From Toxoplasma gondii ME49 (lineage: Eukaryota; Apicomplexa; Conoidasida; Eucoccidiorida; Sarcocystidae): 64,000 nt of DNA. The DNA lies in contig NC_031480.1 of assembly GCF_000006565.2 (NCBI RefSeq), positions 1,318,144 through 1,382,143 on the forward strand, given 5' to 3'. Shown piece by piece: positions 47,149 through 60,221 of this stretch. Position numbers and translations under genes: made by a program. The notes beneath the pieces were generated by a model. The model ran no database searches, had not been told where the DNA came from, and worked only from the letters and a program-made list of their open reading frames with translations. Position 1 is the stretch's first letter; each line of letters starts with the position of its first letter.

Positions 47149-50100
47149 TTATCGATTCGCGTAGACTTTGTGCTTGTTTTTGTTTTTGTTGAAGGATCCA
47201 AAGTCGCGTTTCTGTTTCTTCTTCTCGCCTCCGTCGCCGGTCTTTTCTCCTGTCCCTCCGTTCTTCTGTCCTTTGTTCGGATTCTTACGCTTCAATGAGA
47301 AGACCCGAGAAGCTGCAGTAAGGCGTAACAGAACATCCCGGCAGAGACACAAAACGAGTTGCGTAAAGGCGAGTGAACGCGAAGAACTGAAGGCAGAGCA
47401 CGAAGAACCTTGTGTGGAAGCCGTTTTATATAGATCCATATAGCGTCACTCTTCGCTCCCATGAAGACAGCAAGAGTGTGAGTCCGGGTGTCACTCGTAT
47501 TCAACAGAAACAGATAAAACACTCGGTCCTCCTACGTTTCTCTCTTGCGCGCTTCCACCTCTCAAGCTCCGAACTGAAAACCTGAAGTCGCCAAAAACTT
47601 CCAAATCTCGCTCGAGCATATTGCACGATGACTGCCGGTCTCGAATACTTAGATACGCGGACATGCTTCCTGGGAACAGCTATCGCACCGCAGCCACTCT
47701 AAGACGAATCAGTTGCTTGACACGGTGAACGATCAGAGCCGCGGAAGCTGTAGTCACAGTTCTTGAACATCAAGGAGTTACAGACTCAGACGTCTAAAGA
47801 CTTACAATGTAGACTCCGCGACCGGTTCCTCACCGTGGGGAGAAGCATAAAGGAAGAATGACTGGTACGTTTGAAACTCTGCATTATCTCTCTCTGTCCC
47901 TGAAAGGTTCGCTCGCCTCTGCTTCTCCGCAGTCTGAGTCTTTTCGCCATCTTCTGTGTCTCGATTCCAGCGAAATGTCACTTCACTCGTTTTCTCACCT
48001 GTGCTGGCCTGAAGGGAACCTGGCCTCGCGGCGCCGACAGCCTCGTTGAAGTCTTCTTCGGTGTAGGCGTCCATCGAGTGTTCCTGGAAATGCGACAAGG
48101 AGACAAGCGCGCAACTGAAAACGCATCGGGGAAACGCGCTTTTGCAGCGACGCATGCGCATGCGAAATGCAGTACATCACAGTTAAAAGTAAGCCAGTAA
48201 AAAGGTGAAAGGAAGACCGAAATTGGATAAGCTCCTGAAGACGTATGAGCACGGACGCGTTAAAACGCAGAGTCAACGAACCTCGCTACGGTGGACGCTT
48301 CTTCATGCTCTTCGAACAATCGTACAGGCACAGTTCCCGTTCGGTTGGAGAAAATGCAAAGATCTAACACCCCCTTCTGGAGGCTCGAAGGCCGTTGTGT
48401 GAGAGGCTTTGGAAGTTTTTGGCGAGGATGGAGCCAAGGAGAAATTTACGCGATTGCTGGACAGCTCGCATTCCAGTGTCGGTTTGGCAGAGACACGATG
48501 CCACTATGCCCTTGACGCAATGAAACACACGAGAACAATGAAAAGAACAAGAGAGCTTCGATTCGGAGAGCAAGGACCTTCGAGATGTGAACCCAAAGTC
48601 GAGGGCGCAGGATCTGACACACCCTAGAAAGACGCCCACATTCTCCCTAAGGCTGCTACAAACCACCATCCCCCCCAAAGTTGCTGAAGACAATGACAAG
48701 AGTTCGAGAGCTCTGTGATGACCAATCCCCGTCACAGACTATCTCCACAGTATATGGCCATCGTCGAGAACGCTGGGGATGAGACTCCGCGTTCGGATTC
48801 TCGGACTGCATCGGCACCTCGTCAGCGTTTGCGCTGGCCGCAAGGTCGCTTGAGGGAAACAGTTCTTTTTTCGGCTCGCTTTTACAGACAAATCGACATT
48901 CGCTTTGCAGGCAAAAGCGGCGAAAACGGAGACGGGTGGAGCGCTCGTGTCGCGCGACCCCGAGATGTCGTGGAACGGTTCAGATTCGCAAAAGCGCAAC
49001 ATTCACACCGTAGAACATGTTCCTCCCACTGCCTCAACGAAAGGAAGACAAGAAGAGGAACGTTGACCAAGTTTTCGTTTCACTTGCAAGCAGTCCTCTG
49101 CGTTTCCACAGGCAGCGTCTGCGAAAACTCAACGCGGCCTGCACGCGCGCGAATCCAGTGGCCGCTTTTCAGTCCCTGCAGACTGAATGGGGTGTGGACT
49201 TTCGAGTTACAGGGAGATGCGTGAGGTCGGACATTTAGGTCAACATGCGTAAAAAAGGAGAGAGAACCAGCCTTCATTTGCCCGGGGCGGAACACGCTGT
49301 ACGGCGGATCTAGAAAGCGAAGCTTCGATATCTTCGTCTCTGTCGCGACCGCGTTGGGTCAGCCTCGAAGTCTTGAGGTCTATGCTACTACGCATGCAAG
49401 GCAAGACGACGGACATACAACTAGCCGAGACTGGGAGAGACACCATACGTGCAGACGACGCTTCGGACGAAGATGTCTAAACGCTCGAGTGGCAGTTGCA
49501 GCCCCGTGGAGAGGTCACCCGAATTCGAGACTTCTGTCTCTCTTCTCGCTCACCTTCATGGCTTCTTCGCCTCCGAGAGCCTCGAGCAGGTTCTTCAACT
49601 CGACTTTCTGTTGCCGCTTCACTTTCTTGGCTTCATCTGCAAGCTCTTCGGTGAAACTCTGCGATGGCAGTTCTCCGAGCAAAGCTCCGCCGCCTTCGAC
49701 GACGAGCCGCCGCGACGCGGCACTGCGGACGCCCCACTGAGAGTCGACTTCTGCCTCGACCTGCGCTTCTTGCAATTTCTGAGGACGCGCAGGAACGCAC
49801 AGAACGGCTCTCTGGAGGCGCGACGAAGCCTCGCCAAGTCCAAACACACAACGCGCGACTCCGGCTGAGCTCCCGGAGCGGCGGCGGCGCGCCGCTCGAA
49901 CGCAAGAGGCAGAGAGACGCAGAGATCGCAAGCAGCGGAGAGAAAACACACAACTGTTGCAGCAACCTCGACTCCCACCCTGTTCAGACTTCTCGAACTC
50001 CATGTTGAACGCGCGTCGTGTGCAAGAAACCTAGGAAAGTGACTCTCGACGCAAGAGCGACTCCTGGAAGTTTTTAAACCTGCAGTTCCAAGGGAGTCGT

Positions 50101-53100
50101 CTGTGCTTCAGGTTCGACTGTTCACGGACAGGAAAACTGGAGTCGTCTTCAGAACGCGCCGGGAGGTCGGAAACGAGACCGATGAAAGTGGAGACAGAGA
50201 CTGTTGACGAAGCGTCTCCAGGTGTCAGGAACCGCACGTTCGATGTGAGGCGGTCAACGCAGGTGACGAAAGGGACGCCCACAGGCATCGGGAGGAAGCC
50301 AGAGAGGCACTCGACAGCGGAGAAGAAACACAACGAGAAAGAGCGTCACCGAGAGAGAGAACGACGAGTTCGAGCAATGGCACCTGGCTGGAGAATGCGA
50401 AGCAGGGAGGCGTCACATTCTCCAGACGGACCCTGCTGTGGAGACGAAAGAGAGGGGGAAACCGAGAGGTTCGGGACAAGACCGTGCGAAAACGAAATCG
50501 CTAACTCACCTGGAAAAAACCAACAAATTTATGGACTGTCTTGTTGAGGAGTGCCAAGGTCTGGTTTGGAGGAATGTTGAACTCCGTCGAGACGTCGTCG
50601 GCTGAGAACACCACTCACACATTTCTTCAAATCGCTTTCTTTTCGTCCTATTCTCAACTCTCCTTTTCCTGCATGCATGGCACATCTCTGTGCTCCCTTT
50701 TCCTTCTCTGCTCTCTCTTCTGCCTCTTCGTTGTTTCCTTCTCCTTTCTTACGCGTTTTCCGTTGAAGGCCGACGGCCAGGAGAACGACTTGTTGGAGGT
50801 GAGATAGAGTCACTGAGGAGGCGGCAAGAGGGGGGAATCTGTCGTTAAAGAAGAGAGCCGCGAGAGTGGGCAGAAGATCCAAAATCAGCGGCAAGTCTGC
50901 GAGTTGCTGCGCGTATTTTCGCAGGCGCGAAAGGTCGTGGCTCGAGAAGAAATTCGGCAGCTGCAGGAACGAAACAGACACACATCCGAAAAGATGTCGA
51001 CAAGCAAATCACAATCGGCGCCTTCTTTCCTCTATTCCTTGTTCTTTCTCCCCGCTTTCACCCCCCTCCCCGCTTGATCTTCTTTCTCTCTGCTTTCACC
51101 CCCCTCCCCGCTTGACCTTCTTTCTCTCTGCTTTCACCCCCCTCCCCGCTTGACCTTCTTTCTCTCTGCTTTCACCCCCCTCCCCGCTTGATCTTCTTTC
51201 TCTCTGTTTTCACCGCCCTCCCCGCTTGATCTTCCCTAGTTTCGCGTTCGCTCTTCACCGAGGCCTCGCCGGAGTGCCTACATTTGCGAGAGAAAGAGGA
51301 GGAAAGATCGACGTTTCTTTGGAGCCTGGAGCCTCAGAATTGTCTCGTGGCTTGGACGAGCACGTGACGAGACAGAGGGCGAGCGACGCGGGAAGTCGTC
51401 GGAACGCGCCTCCAAGAAGTTGCAGAAATCGAGCTCGGAAATCGCTTGCAAACGCCGACAGCCAGATCCCGCCGCGGCGGCCGACGAGCTGCAGACAGCA
51501 GGGAACACCCCAGAAGGAAAGAAAGCCGCAGCGCAACAGCTTCCAGAAAAGATCTCAGCTTTCCTAAAAACGCTCCGACGGGATTAAGGTAGAGGGCGTA
51601 CGCCATACACGGTTTTACGACGTCCCCGTCTGCGTCGATGCATCGCAGACAACAAAACGTCTCGCTACTGTCCAAGTAACTGTAAGCGGAGAGGATGCGT
51701 CAACGGGGATTCGCGAATCACGAAAGGGAACAGAAATCGTCCAGCCATGGATTGTGTGTCTCGTCTACGTTCCCTCGTTTGGGAGCTTCTCGTGACAGCA
51801 GCGAGGGGACAGTGGTACAGTCTCTCCGGGGGAGAGACGCTGAGCCTTTCGGAGACGACTTCAGCGCCTTCGGTATCTCCCAGTGTTTCTTTGCCTTTTG
51901 ATTGGACATCTTCGACAGGGCGCGATCGCGAATCCTGTGACGATCAGCTCTCTTAAAAAGGGATGCTCACTTCAAATCCTATCTACGTTCCTTCTCGCCT
52001 TCAGTGGCCGCGTCGAACGGAGACCAGCCGAAAACGCAAACTCCACCCACTGCGAAGCAAAGGAACAGCAACTCCTGTCGTTTCTAGCCGTAGCCGCGAG
52101 GTCGCGATGCACCTTGCTTTCTGTCTCTGTGTTTGCCTTCCTATGCTGTGTTCCCTTCACCATTTTTGCTTCGTTCCTTCCTGTCTGGAATCTCGCGCCG
52201 GCCTCCCGTCCCCCCGTGCTCACCTCATTCGCAGCGCGGCCGGTTTCGATGCCCTGCCACCGATTCTTTCTCCGCAGATCCTCGTCGCCTCCCCGGTCGT
52301 CCGCCGCGCCGGTCTTGTCACTTTCACCCGGCCACAGGCTACCCTCGACTTCCGCGGGGCGCAAGAGAATGCAGCTGAACTCGCCTGTGACGTCTGTCAC
52401 TGTTTGACGCACGTAGACGGGGACGAAGTTCCTCCGCGTCCAGAAGCGAAAGAGAGACGAAGAGAGACCAAAGGCAACACCGAAGTAGTCGATGCTGAAG
52501 TCTGGGCGCGTCGAGCGACAGGGCGACAGAAGCGGCGGCGCCGGCCGCGGTTTGAAGGCTTTTTTCGTCCAAACCTTTGCGGCCTCTGGAGAGGAGGCAT
52601 GCGACGCCGATGCGGCAGCAGAAGACGCGTCACGTACCTGTTCCTCCTCAGCCTGCTTGTCACCCTTCTTCTTACCCTTCGCTGGAGTGCCCCCTTCCCC
52701 GTCCTCTTCATCCTCTTCGTCTTCGTCGTCCTCTTCGTCTTCGTCGTCCTCTTCGTCTCCGCCTTGCGAGGAAGAGAGGAGAGAGTTCGACAGTGCGTTC
52801 TTCCCTTCGGTTTTCAGAGAAACTCCTTTCATCTCGAAGAAGTCGATCAGTTGCTGCATCGCGGCCGTACCGTAGCCGAGTCGCTGAAGCGACGGGTGAC
52901 ATGCGATTCGGACGATGCGAGCCTGAAAAAAGAAAACGCAGCCTTCTTTGTGAGCGAACTCCGAGGCCTCCAAAGGGACTCTTTGCCATCTGCAAATCCA
53001 GTCCTCACGCTTCGCGGCTTCCTTCTTCAGCGCCCCACACCTCGACATCCTATCCACGTTGCGATTTATCCACTCGCCCCGCTACTGCCACACGTGCACA

Positions 53101-53145
53101 TAATATCTACACACATTTTCTGCAAATATACACATATATATATAC

Positions 53146-53177
<32 letters not shown>

Positions 53178-53690
53178 TCACTTGAATGCGTTCGCTCGCT
53201 AAAGGTGCACATACATATGTATTTGTACTCATAGGTGAATGTTCTCGCTCGATCCACATACACGAATATGTATATATATATATATATATGCAGGTGTACG
53301 TTTATGCGTTTGAGTACATGTTAGGGCGTTGCTCATCGCACATACGCCTGCAGAGGGGATGTAGCTGACTGGATGACCGTGTTGGGCATCTGCAAAAGAA
53401 AATGTCGCTTTCATGAAAGTGACGCGGTGCTGCACGCGCTGTGACCTCTGTATGCAGTGCTCACTCCTGTCAGAGCGCCGAAGTCTTCGTCGGCGAACTG
53501 CTGTGCCAACGTCCACGGGATGAGGTCCCCAGACGGTCGCAGGCCTCGACCCAGAGCCTGCTGAATTGCTTGTTTCGACAAATGTCCCTCGATGGAAACC
53601 TAAACGTTCGAAAACAATAGCATCAAAGCAAAAGTCACACAGCCACCTACGACTGCATCGCATACACATATGTATATGCATCTATAAGTC

Positions 53691-53735
<45 letters not shown>

Positions 53736-53790
53736 ATGAACCTGCAAGTCAATATATATATATATATATATATCTTGATACATGCCAACA

Positions 53791-53842
<52 letters not shown>

Positions 53843-56800
53843 CCAAAGTAGGGTTGGATGAGTCGGAAGAAGGACAGGCGTTTCCATCGGGGAGCGAAAG
53901 CGAGTGGTTGCGCGCGAAGCGAGGGGCAGTGAGGTCCTTCGTGTAGACGTTCGCGGTGTGCAGAAGCCGCTTCACTGCAGCGTTCGCGACTTGCAGAGAA
54001 GGATTTCTACCTGAACTGCGCAGTAGATGTCGGGGACGGTGGCTGTTCTTTCGTCAACAGGCGGCAGAAGAGCAAACAGGAGATGCGCCGGTGCGTCGGC
54101 CATCAGCATCAAGTCGTTCGGACTGTTTTTGTAGTGAGAGGAGACAAAGAGTGACAGGAGATTGTGGAGGAAAGCCTCAGAGGCCTCGTGAAACGAGAAG
54201 AGGGCATCGCGGTCGACCAAGTACAGGTCACACTTCGACGCAGGCGGCAGTGCAGCCTGCAGAGAAAAAAAAGAAAAAGGGGAACAGAGACAAGATTCAA
54301 CGAGAAAGGTGCGAAACGACAGTGGACGAGACATGGGCGCGACGCATAAAGACGAGACTGAGAAACCAGAAACGGCAGAGACAGAGACCGCCACAAAGGG
54401 TGGAAGAGCGATGTCAAGGAACGGGTGGAGGAGTGCCAAGGAAAATGTGGAGAGAAGTCACGAAACGGGTGAAGATGAAGGAAATCTCTCGCGACGCTGG
54501 TGCCTTACATCCGACAGCTTCGGCGGATCAGTGGCGTCGAGACAGAGAAGGTCGTGAAGCCAGGCTTCGACGCCGTCGCCCACGGAGTAACGAATGGGAG
54601 TTGTCAGCGTCAGTTGCTTCAGAGTCCTGGCGAGGAAACCGCCTTTGGGATTGTTGCTCAACGACGACAACTTATTCTGCTTTAAGTCTTGAATCAACTT
54701 GAGGGAGAGTGCGCGCCCTGTTCCCTCGTATCCGTGGATGGTGGACGAGAGAAGAACGACGTACGGACCTGCACAAGTGTGAAGCGGAGACAGCGGACGA
54801 ACGCGCGATGACACCACCCGGCGAGGCCCTCCACCACCGACAAGCACAGACTCAATCTCTTGTTGCCTTGAATCCGGCGAAGCCTCTCTTCCAGGCGACG
54901 ACAGACACGCAGAGAAAAAAGGCGCGAGGGAAAGGCATCCGCGGAGAAGCGACAGCGAAAGAGCGCGCCAAGAGGAACCAAGAGCCACCGGGCGAGAAGG
55001 CGCGAAAGCGAAAGAGCGCTGCAGGACGCGTACCAAACAGGGACTTGACAATGGGGAGAGGAATGGAAGCTGCTTCGTCGATGACGAGCAAGTCTGCATG
55101 TCCGAGACCTTCTCGTTCGTGTGGCGAGACGAACGTCACTTTTTGTTTGTGGCTTCTGTGAACCTCAACTCCGGTGATGAGGCGACTGGCGCCTCCACGA
55201 CTGCTGTTGTTCTCCGACGAAGACACACCGCTGCTGTGCGACGCGTGAGCCGCAGCCGCCAGGCCTGGGTCTTCGCGACTCACACTGAAGTCAAGGTGCT
55301 CTTTCAGTCCGAGAGCCGTGAGTCCCTGCGCCGCAAAGCAGACGAAGCAGACGAGACGAAGAATGCGTGTGAACGCCAAGCCCAGAGAGAAAAAACCGAA
55401 CGGAGACGAGGAAAGGACGGGAGACGCAAGGGGAGAGAGAGAAGAGGCGCGACACCCTGCAGACGCGGAAACGAAGGAGACCATCCAGAGATGAAGAAGA
55501 CACAGGGAACGAAGAGGTACAAGATACAGGAGACGGGGAGAGGGGAAGTGAACAGAAAACGACGAGTGCGGAGAATCCGATGGGGACGCCTAAGAGCGAA
55601 AAGAACCCACAGAGCCCCCCACCCTCCTTCGGAAACTCGACGCGCAAGTCACGCAGAAACACACGCACCGTCCGAGGTCTCCCCCATCTCTCATACAGCG
55701 GCCTGTGGCTCACTTTGACGACAAACTCGAAGAGAGTTTTGACATTTTCCGGCGACGGCGCAGAGACAAAGATGTTGGTGTAGTCGTAGGCGACTGCTGC
55801 AGCGACAGCGAGGCCGAGCGCTGCACTCTTGCCGCGACCTCGCGCAGCCGTGAGCGCGAACGTTTGGTGGGCGACTTGACCCAAGTGCGTCAGAGCGCTG
55901 AGTCCGTTTCCACGAGTGTCGGCCGCCGCGCAGTTTGCGGCGTCCTTCTTCCCGCTGGCCTGAGCAGCCAGGCAATCGACAAAGGCCAGCACAGCCTTCG
56001 CCTGGTCGACAGAGAGACAGAGGTTGACCAGAGGCCCCGCAGGAGGCGTCTCCTGAAAGTCGCGCTTCAGCGCCTCAAGTTCTTCCGTCCGCTTCTTCTT
56101 CTCAGCCAGAGCCTCGGCGGCGTCTGGCGGCAGGCCTGGCGGCAGACCTGCCGAGGCGCCTTCAGCTGCTTCGCTCTGCATCCCCGGCTTCAGCGAACGC
56201 AGGGTCTGAGAGAAAGACGTGAGTGGCAGAACGTTCAACTCATCGTCAACCATCAGACAGTTCCGACATCGAGCCAGAGAGAGGATGAAGCGTTCGTTGA
56301 ACCGCGGCTTGACCTGGCTGAAGCGCTCGGTCTTGAACCTGCAGCGACAGCAGAAAACACCCGGAGACAGCCCGTGAACCAGAACTCATAAAAACTGCGA
56401 CAGCGAGTGCCGGTGGGGGGGGAGGGATGGGGGGGGATGGGGGTGGGGGATGGGGGACGGGAGTTGCCTGCGTCTCTTCGCCTTGTTTCTCGGGTGGCCA
56501 GCCGTTTAACCTCTGCCTTCAAACTCTCGCGTTCTCCCTCTTGTTCTCGCACCGGGGTGAGAGTTCCCTCGTCTTCTCCCTGGTGTTCTTCTCTCTTCCG
56601 CTCTCTCCTGTTCTCGCTCCTCGCTCCCTCTGCGTCGCTCTCTCACCTGCCGTGGATGTCCATGCTGAGGTCGTAGAGCTGCTGGAGCGAGGCGAAGGAC
56701 CTGAGGAGGAGACAGATGATGCCTCCGCCCTGGACGGTCTCGACCGTCCGGCAAAGGATGTTGGGCGTGATGGCCTCGAAGTCCTGGAGAACACACATTC

Positions 56801-57152
56801 CTGTCGTCATCCCGAGGACCGTATGGGAGTCTTTGTAGTAGCAGAAGCGCACATTGGTGGACGACATGAAGAGTTCAAACGGGTCGTCGATGTTGGGATC
56901 GTAGAGTCCACGCTGGATCTTCTTCTTGACCTGCTTTGCGCGTTTCCGACGATGAGAGGAGAAACCCAAATCCTTCTTGTAGCACCACAAGACGCTCGGT
57001 TTCTGCGCCGGGAAGTAACGGTGCAGGAGGTAGTGCAAGTTGACGACCTGCTCCGATCCTCTGTCTCCGATGATCACGAAGAACGAACGCTGCCCCAGCT
57101 GAATGCAGTTCTCCACCAGCGTCCGAACGCGGGGATCCACGCGCTTCCTCAT
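47149..57152 (-). CDS. NAT10: RNA cytidine acetyltransferase (NAT10/Kre33)
   Basis: ATP-dependent N4-acetylcytidine synthase for 18S rRNA and, with adaptors, tRNA; nucleolar, needed for small-subunit maturation. Thirteen exons: 57152-56647, 56338-55714, 55325-55034, 54768-54509, 54256-54011, 53599-53465, 52922-52224, 51488-51282, 50960-50753, 50601-50510, 49778-49554, 48083-47999, 47312-47149; all in phase, 1247 residues (human about 1025). It starts [16 protein letters not shown] with [20 protein letters not shown], as in all orthologues. Helicase-like module: Walker [14 protein letters not shown], Walker [14 protein letters not shown], then [22 protein letters not shown] domain: [23 protein letters not shown]-terminal basic tail [19 protein letters not shown]. 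An Asp/Glu-rich insertion (about residues 735-765) splits the acetyltransferase region and explains part of the extra length. The exon 7/8 border is the least certain. Confidence 0.95.
51050..51235. repeat. 38-bp tandem repeat in NAT10/Kre33 intron 8
   Basis: Nearly five copies of a 38-bp unit (plus strand GCTTTCACCCCCCTCCCC, then GCTTGATCTTCTTTCTCTCT), with only scattered substitutions. It fills most of the intron between exons 51488-51282 and 50960-50753. On the transcribed-sense (minus) strand each unit carries GGGGAGGGGGG. Confidence 0.9.
53131..53839. repeat. (TA)n microsatellites in NAT10/Kre33 introns 5 and 6
   Basis: TA tracts at 53131-53178 and 53261-53290 (intron 6), and at 53691-53732, 53752-53773 and 53797-53839 (intron 5). 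They flank the short exon 53599-53465. Confidence 0.9.
56412..56463 (+). repeat. G-rich tract in NAT10/Kre33 intron 1
   Basis: Repeated G runs of 5-8 separated by A, T or AT. They lie inside the first NAT10/Kre33 intron, about 75 bp on the donor side of the exon 2 acceptor, so the pre-mRNA is C-rich here. The plus strand fits a G-quadruplex pattern. Confidence 0.75.
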
Positions 57153-58597
57153 CTTGCAGACGCAGAGGAGAACTCTTCACTCAACTCGAAAAGGCGACAA
57201 ACGAAGAAAAAGAGGAAAAGAAGAAGAAAAGAAGAGGAAGAAGAAGAAAAGAAGAAAGGAAAAGAAGAAGAGGAAAGGGAGAGTTCTGGGGAGGAGACAG
57301 GAGACAGACGGGAAGAAGGAGAAAGAGGAGCGAAGAAGCAGCCGCTCGAGCCTCTTCCCCTCCGAGTCTCTCGGGAAGGAGACTGACGAGAGAAACGCAG
57401 ATTGAAAAAGGCAGAGCGCGCGCCCAGGCGGCGAGAACTCCTTGATACCGTTTGTTTCTCGCTTGGGAGAGAAGATAGAGAAAAAACGATAGCGAGAAGA
57501 GGAGGAAATCGACCGAGACTCGGATGAAAGAAGCAGAACGGGGGGGGCAGAGCGCCGAAGCGAGGGAAATGAAGGAGACAGAGAGATCTCGAGCGCGCGC
57601 GCTTTCGTCTTCGTGGCAGAAGTCGAGCTTCCCTGCTTTGGTCCTTCTCTGCAGAAAAAAAAAGTCGAGACTTTTTCTCAGTGAGCCTCAGCACAGCTTT
57701 GCGCGTTTGAGGGGCAGAGACACACGCGCGGCGCGGAGAGAAGCATGCATCGATTCTCGAGCTGTTTTTTTCGCAGCTTTTTCCGTTGATCTTCTCGGTT
57801 TCGACAAGCAAGCGACAGTGTCTCGCGACCTCTCCAAACGCAGGAAACGCGGCTCTCTCTTTCGTTGCCTTTTGAAGACTCAACTTTCTCGTTATCGCTT
57901 CTGCGTTTTTCTGCTTCCCGACTTGGACCGCCCGGGTCGTGACACACCTCGCTTCCCCCGCACTCAAGGCGAGCGGCCTCTTTTCTCCCCTCGCAAAACC
58001 GGCAGCCGTCCTTGAAACAAACTTCTTTCTCCCTTGGCCGACCTCTTTTTCTCTTCCCCTAGTCAGGTTCCGTTTGTTCTTCGCTCTCTGCGGCGTTCCT
58101 CGCTTCTCACCCTCGTCTCCCCTGTCCTCAAAACGAGGAGACACTCGCTTCTCGGCAAGGCCTTCTCTTCGTCGCAGGTCTCGCTTTCAGGGCGTTGAAT
58201 TCCGGTGCTTTAAGTTCTTTCCTTCTCCTCTCGTTCCTTCTTCTCCTTCTTCTCTTTCTCCTCCTTCTTCTCCTTCTCCTCCTTCTCTCCGCTCTTGACT
58301 TCTTGACGGGCAAAGCCGGCCTCTCCTTTCCTCTCTCCAGTGGATTCCTGTCGCGTCTTCGCCGTCTTTCCCTACTTCTCCACCTCTATCCTCTTCTCTG
58401 CTTCTTCTATCTCTCGTTTTTCTCTCTGTGTCGGTCCAAACTGTGTTTGCCCCAGTGGATGGAAACGCCTGTCGCTATGTGATGGAAAAGAAGCAGCGAG
58501 CGAAAAAGGCGTTTCCTCTTCTCCAGAGAGTCAGGTCGTCTGAGCACGAGGAAGAGGCCTCCTCTGCGTTGCACACCTCGTGAAGATCTCGGCGAAA
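57153..58597. promoter_or_regulatory. Bidirectional promoter region between NAT10/Kre33 and RBM28/Nop4
   Basis: About 1.4 kb separates two divergent start codons. It carries a purine-rich AAGAAG tract (57200-57285) beside the NAT10 start and a pyrimidine-rich CTTCTT tract (58205-58300) on the RBM28 side, which are near mirror images as 5' leaders. A GCATGCA motif lies at 57745-57751. No RRM or other exon is visible between the genes. Confidence 0.6.
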
Positions 58598-60185
58598 ATG
58601 AAGAGCCTGACGTCCAAAGGCGTCGCTGCGCGCTCTTCGGAGACCGTCGGCGAGGCCGCGAAGCAGACGCCAAAGAGGTCTGGAGGCAAGAGCGGCCGGC
58701 CGCGTTCTGGACTGCGGAGTCGCGAAGGAGGAAAGCAGAGCGACAGTCACGCGCTCTCAAGGAGCGAAGGTGCTAAGGTTTCTGCGGCGTCGCGCGCCTC
58801 TGCCGCAGGTCGCTCCTCTGTGCAGAGAGAGCGAGGAGGGGAGAAACGCCGCTTTCGGAGGACGGACCCCAGGGGGAAGACAATCCCCGGTTCCTCCGCA
58901 GAGACCGAGGCGTCGAGGCCTCGAGGCAGCAGCTCGAGCTTCTACAGAAAGAACGGAGGGCGAGACGGAGAGAGACGCGCAGTTGCAGTCGGCGACAACA
59001 GTCGGCGAGAGCGCGGCTACGGAGCTCCCAAGACTGAAGAAGAACGAGCAGCCGAGAGAAAAAGGAGTGTCTTCGTTTCCAATCTCCCTCCCGATGCTTC
59101 GCGGGAAGAGCTGGATGAGCTCTTCCGATCTTTCGGCTCCCTCGCAACGATCAAACTCGTCGGCTCAGCTGCAGACGACCGCAGCAAAGAAGGAAAAGGC
59201 ATCACTCGGTCGGCCTTCGTCATCTTCAAAGATGAAGTCCGTTCTCCACGTTGGGCTCTCCGTCAACTCAAAAAAAAACAGTCTCCTAAAGAAAACATAC
59301 ACAGATACATCCATACGCATATTTGCATACGTTCGTGTGTCTCTGTAACTCTATATATGCAACTCTCTATGCGTGTGAAGTGAAGAGAGGAGGTTGTCTG
59401 GCTGAGTTCGTCTTCATGCTTCGCTGCATTTGTCTTCACAACTTCTGCTCTCTACTGTTCCCTCGCTTGCGTCTTCACTCTCCTCCGCCCATATGCCTCC
59501 ACATCTTCTTCTCGTTTTCACAACTGTTCTCTTCTACGCTTTGTGTTCTTCCCTCAGGCTTCGGCACAGCAGGCGCTGACAGCCTATTCTGCTGCGCCTT
59601 TCCAGGGCACCCAGAGCGCAGCAGGGAGAAGTTCTGAGAAGGGAGAAGGAACTCGCTTCTCCGCGAGCTCTGCGCTCCCTCCAGGAATGTCTGTTTTCGC
59701 GGCAGAGGCGCTGGGCGTCTCGTGGAAGAAGGCGAACGAAGCGGAAAGAAGGGAGGCGGTGACCCCGACCGCACGACAAGAGGTTCTTCTTCGCGGCCAA
59801 CCCCTCCTCGTCCGGCCGGTCCTTTCTCGAGAAGAAGCCGGAAAACTCAAGGGACAGAGCGGGTGGACGCGGTAAGGAACGGCGAAACAAATGTCTCTTC
59901 GGAATGGCGGAAAGAAAACAGAAAACGAACCAGTTAAAGTCTCGGAAAGACAGGACACCTTGTGTACCTACCGAGAGACAAATGGGGATTCAAGGAGACA
60001 GAATGGCAGATGGAGATAGAGAGAGCGGTATAGATATACACCCATATATATATATATATATGTATACATGTATTATATGCGCAAATATAGGTATAAATGT
60101 ACAGATAGATGCTGGCGTAGTTAGATATATATATATATATATATATGTAGGTGTTAATTCGGAGAGGGAGGTCTGCAGATATGAG

Positions 60186-60221
<36 letters not shown>

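Noticed and set aside
51972..52223. Continuation of the minus-strand NAT10 frame past 52224, and a possible exon near 52055
   Set aside because: A good donor lies at 52224, and acceptor 51488 restores [16 protein letters not shown] in phase, as in other Kre33 proteins. The intervening sequence matches nothing.
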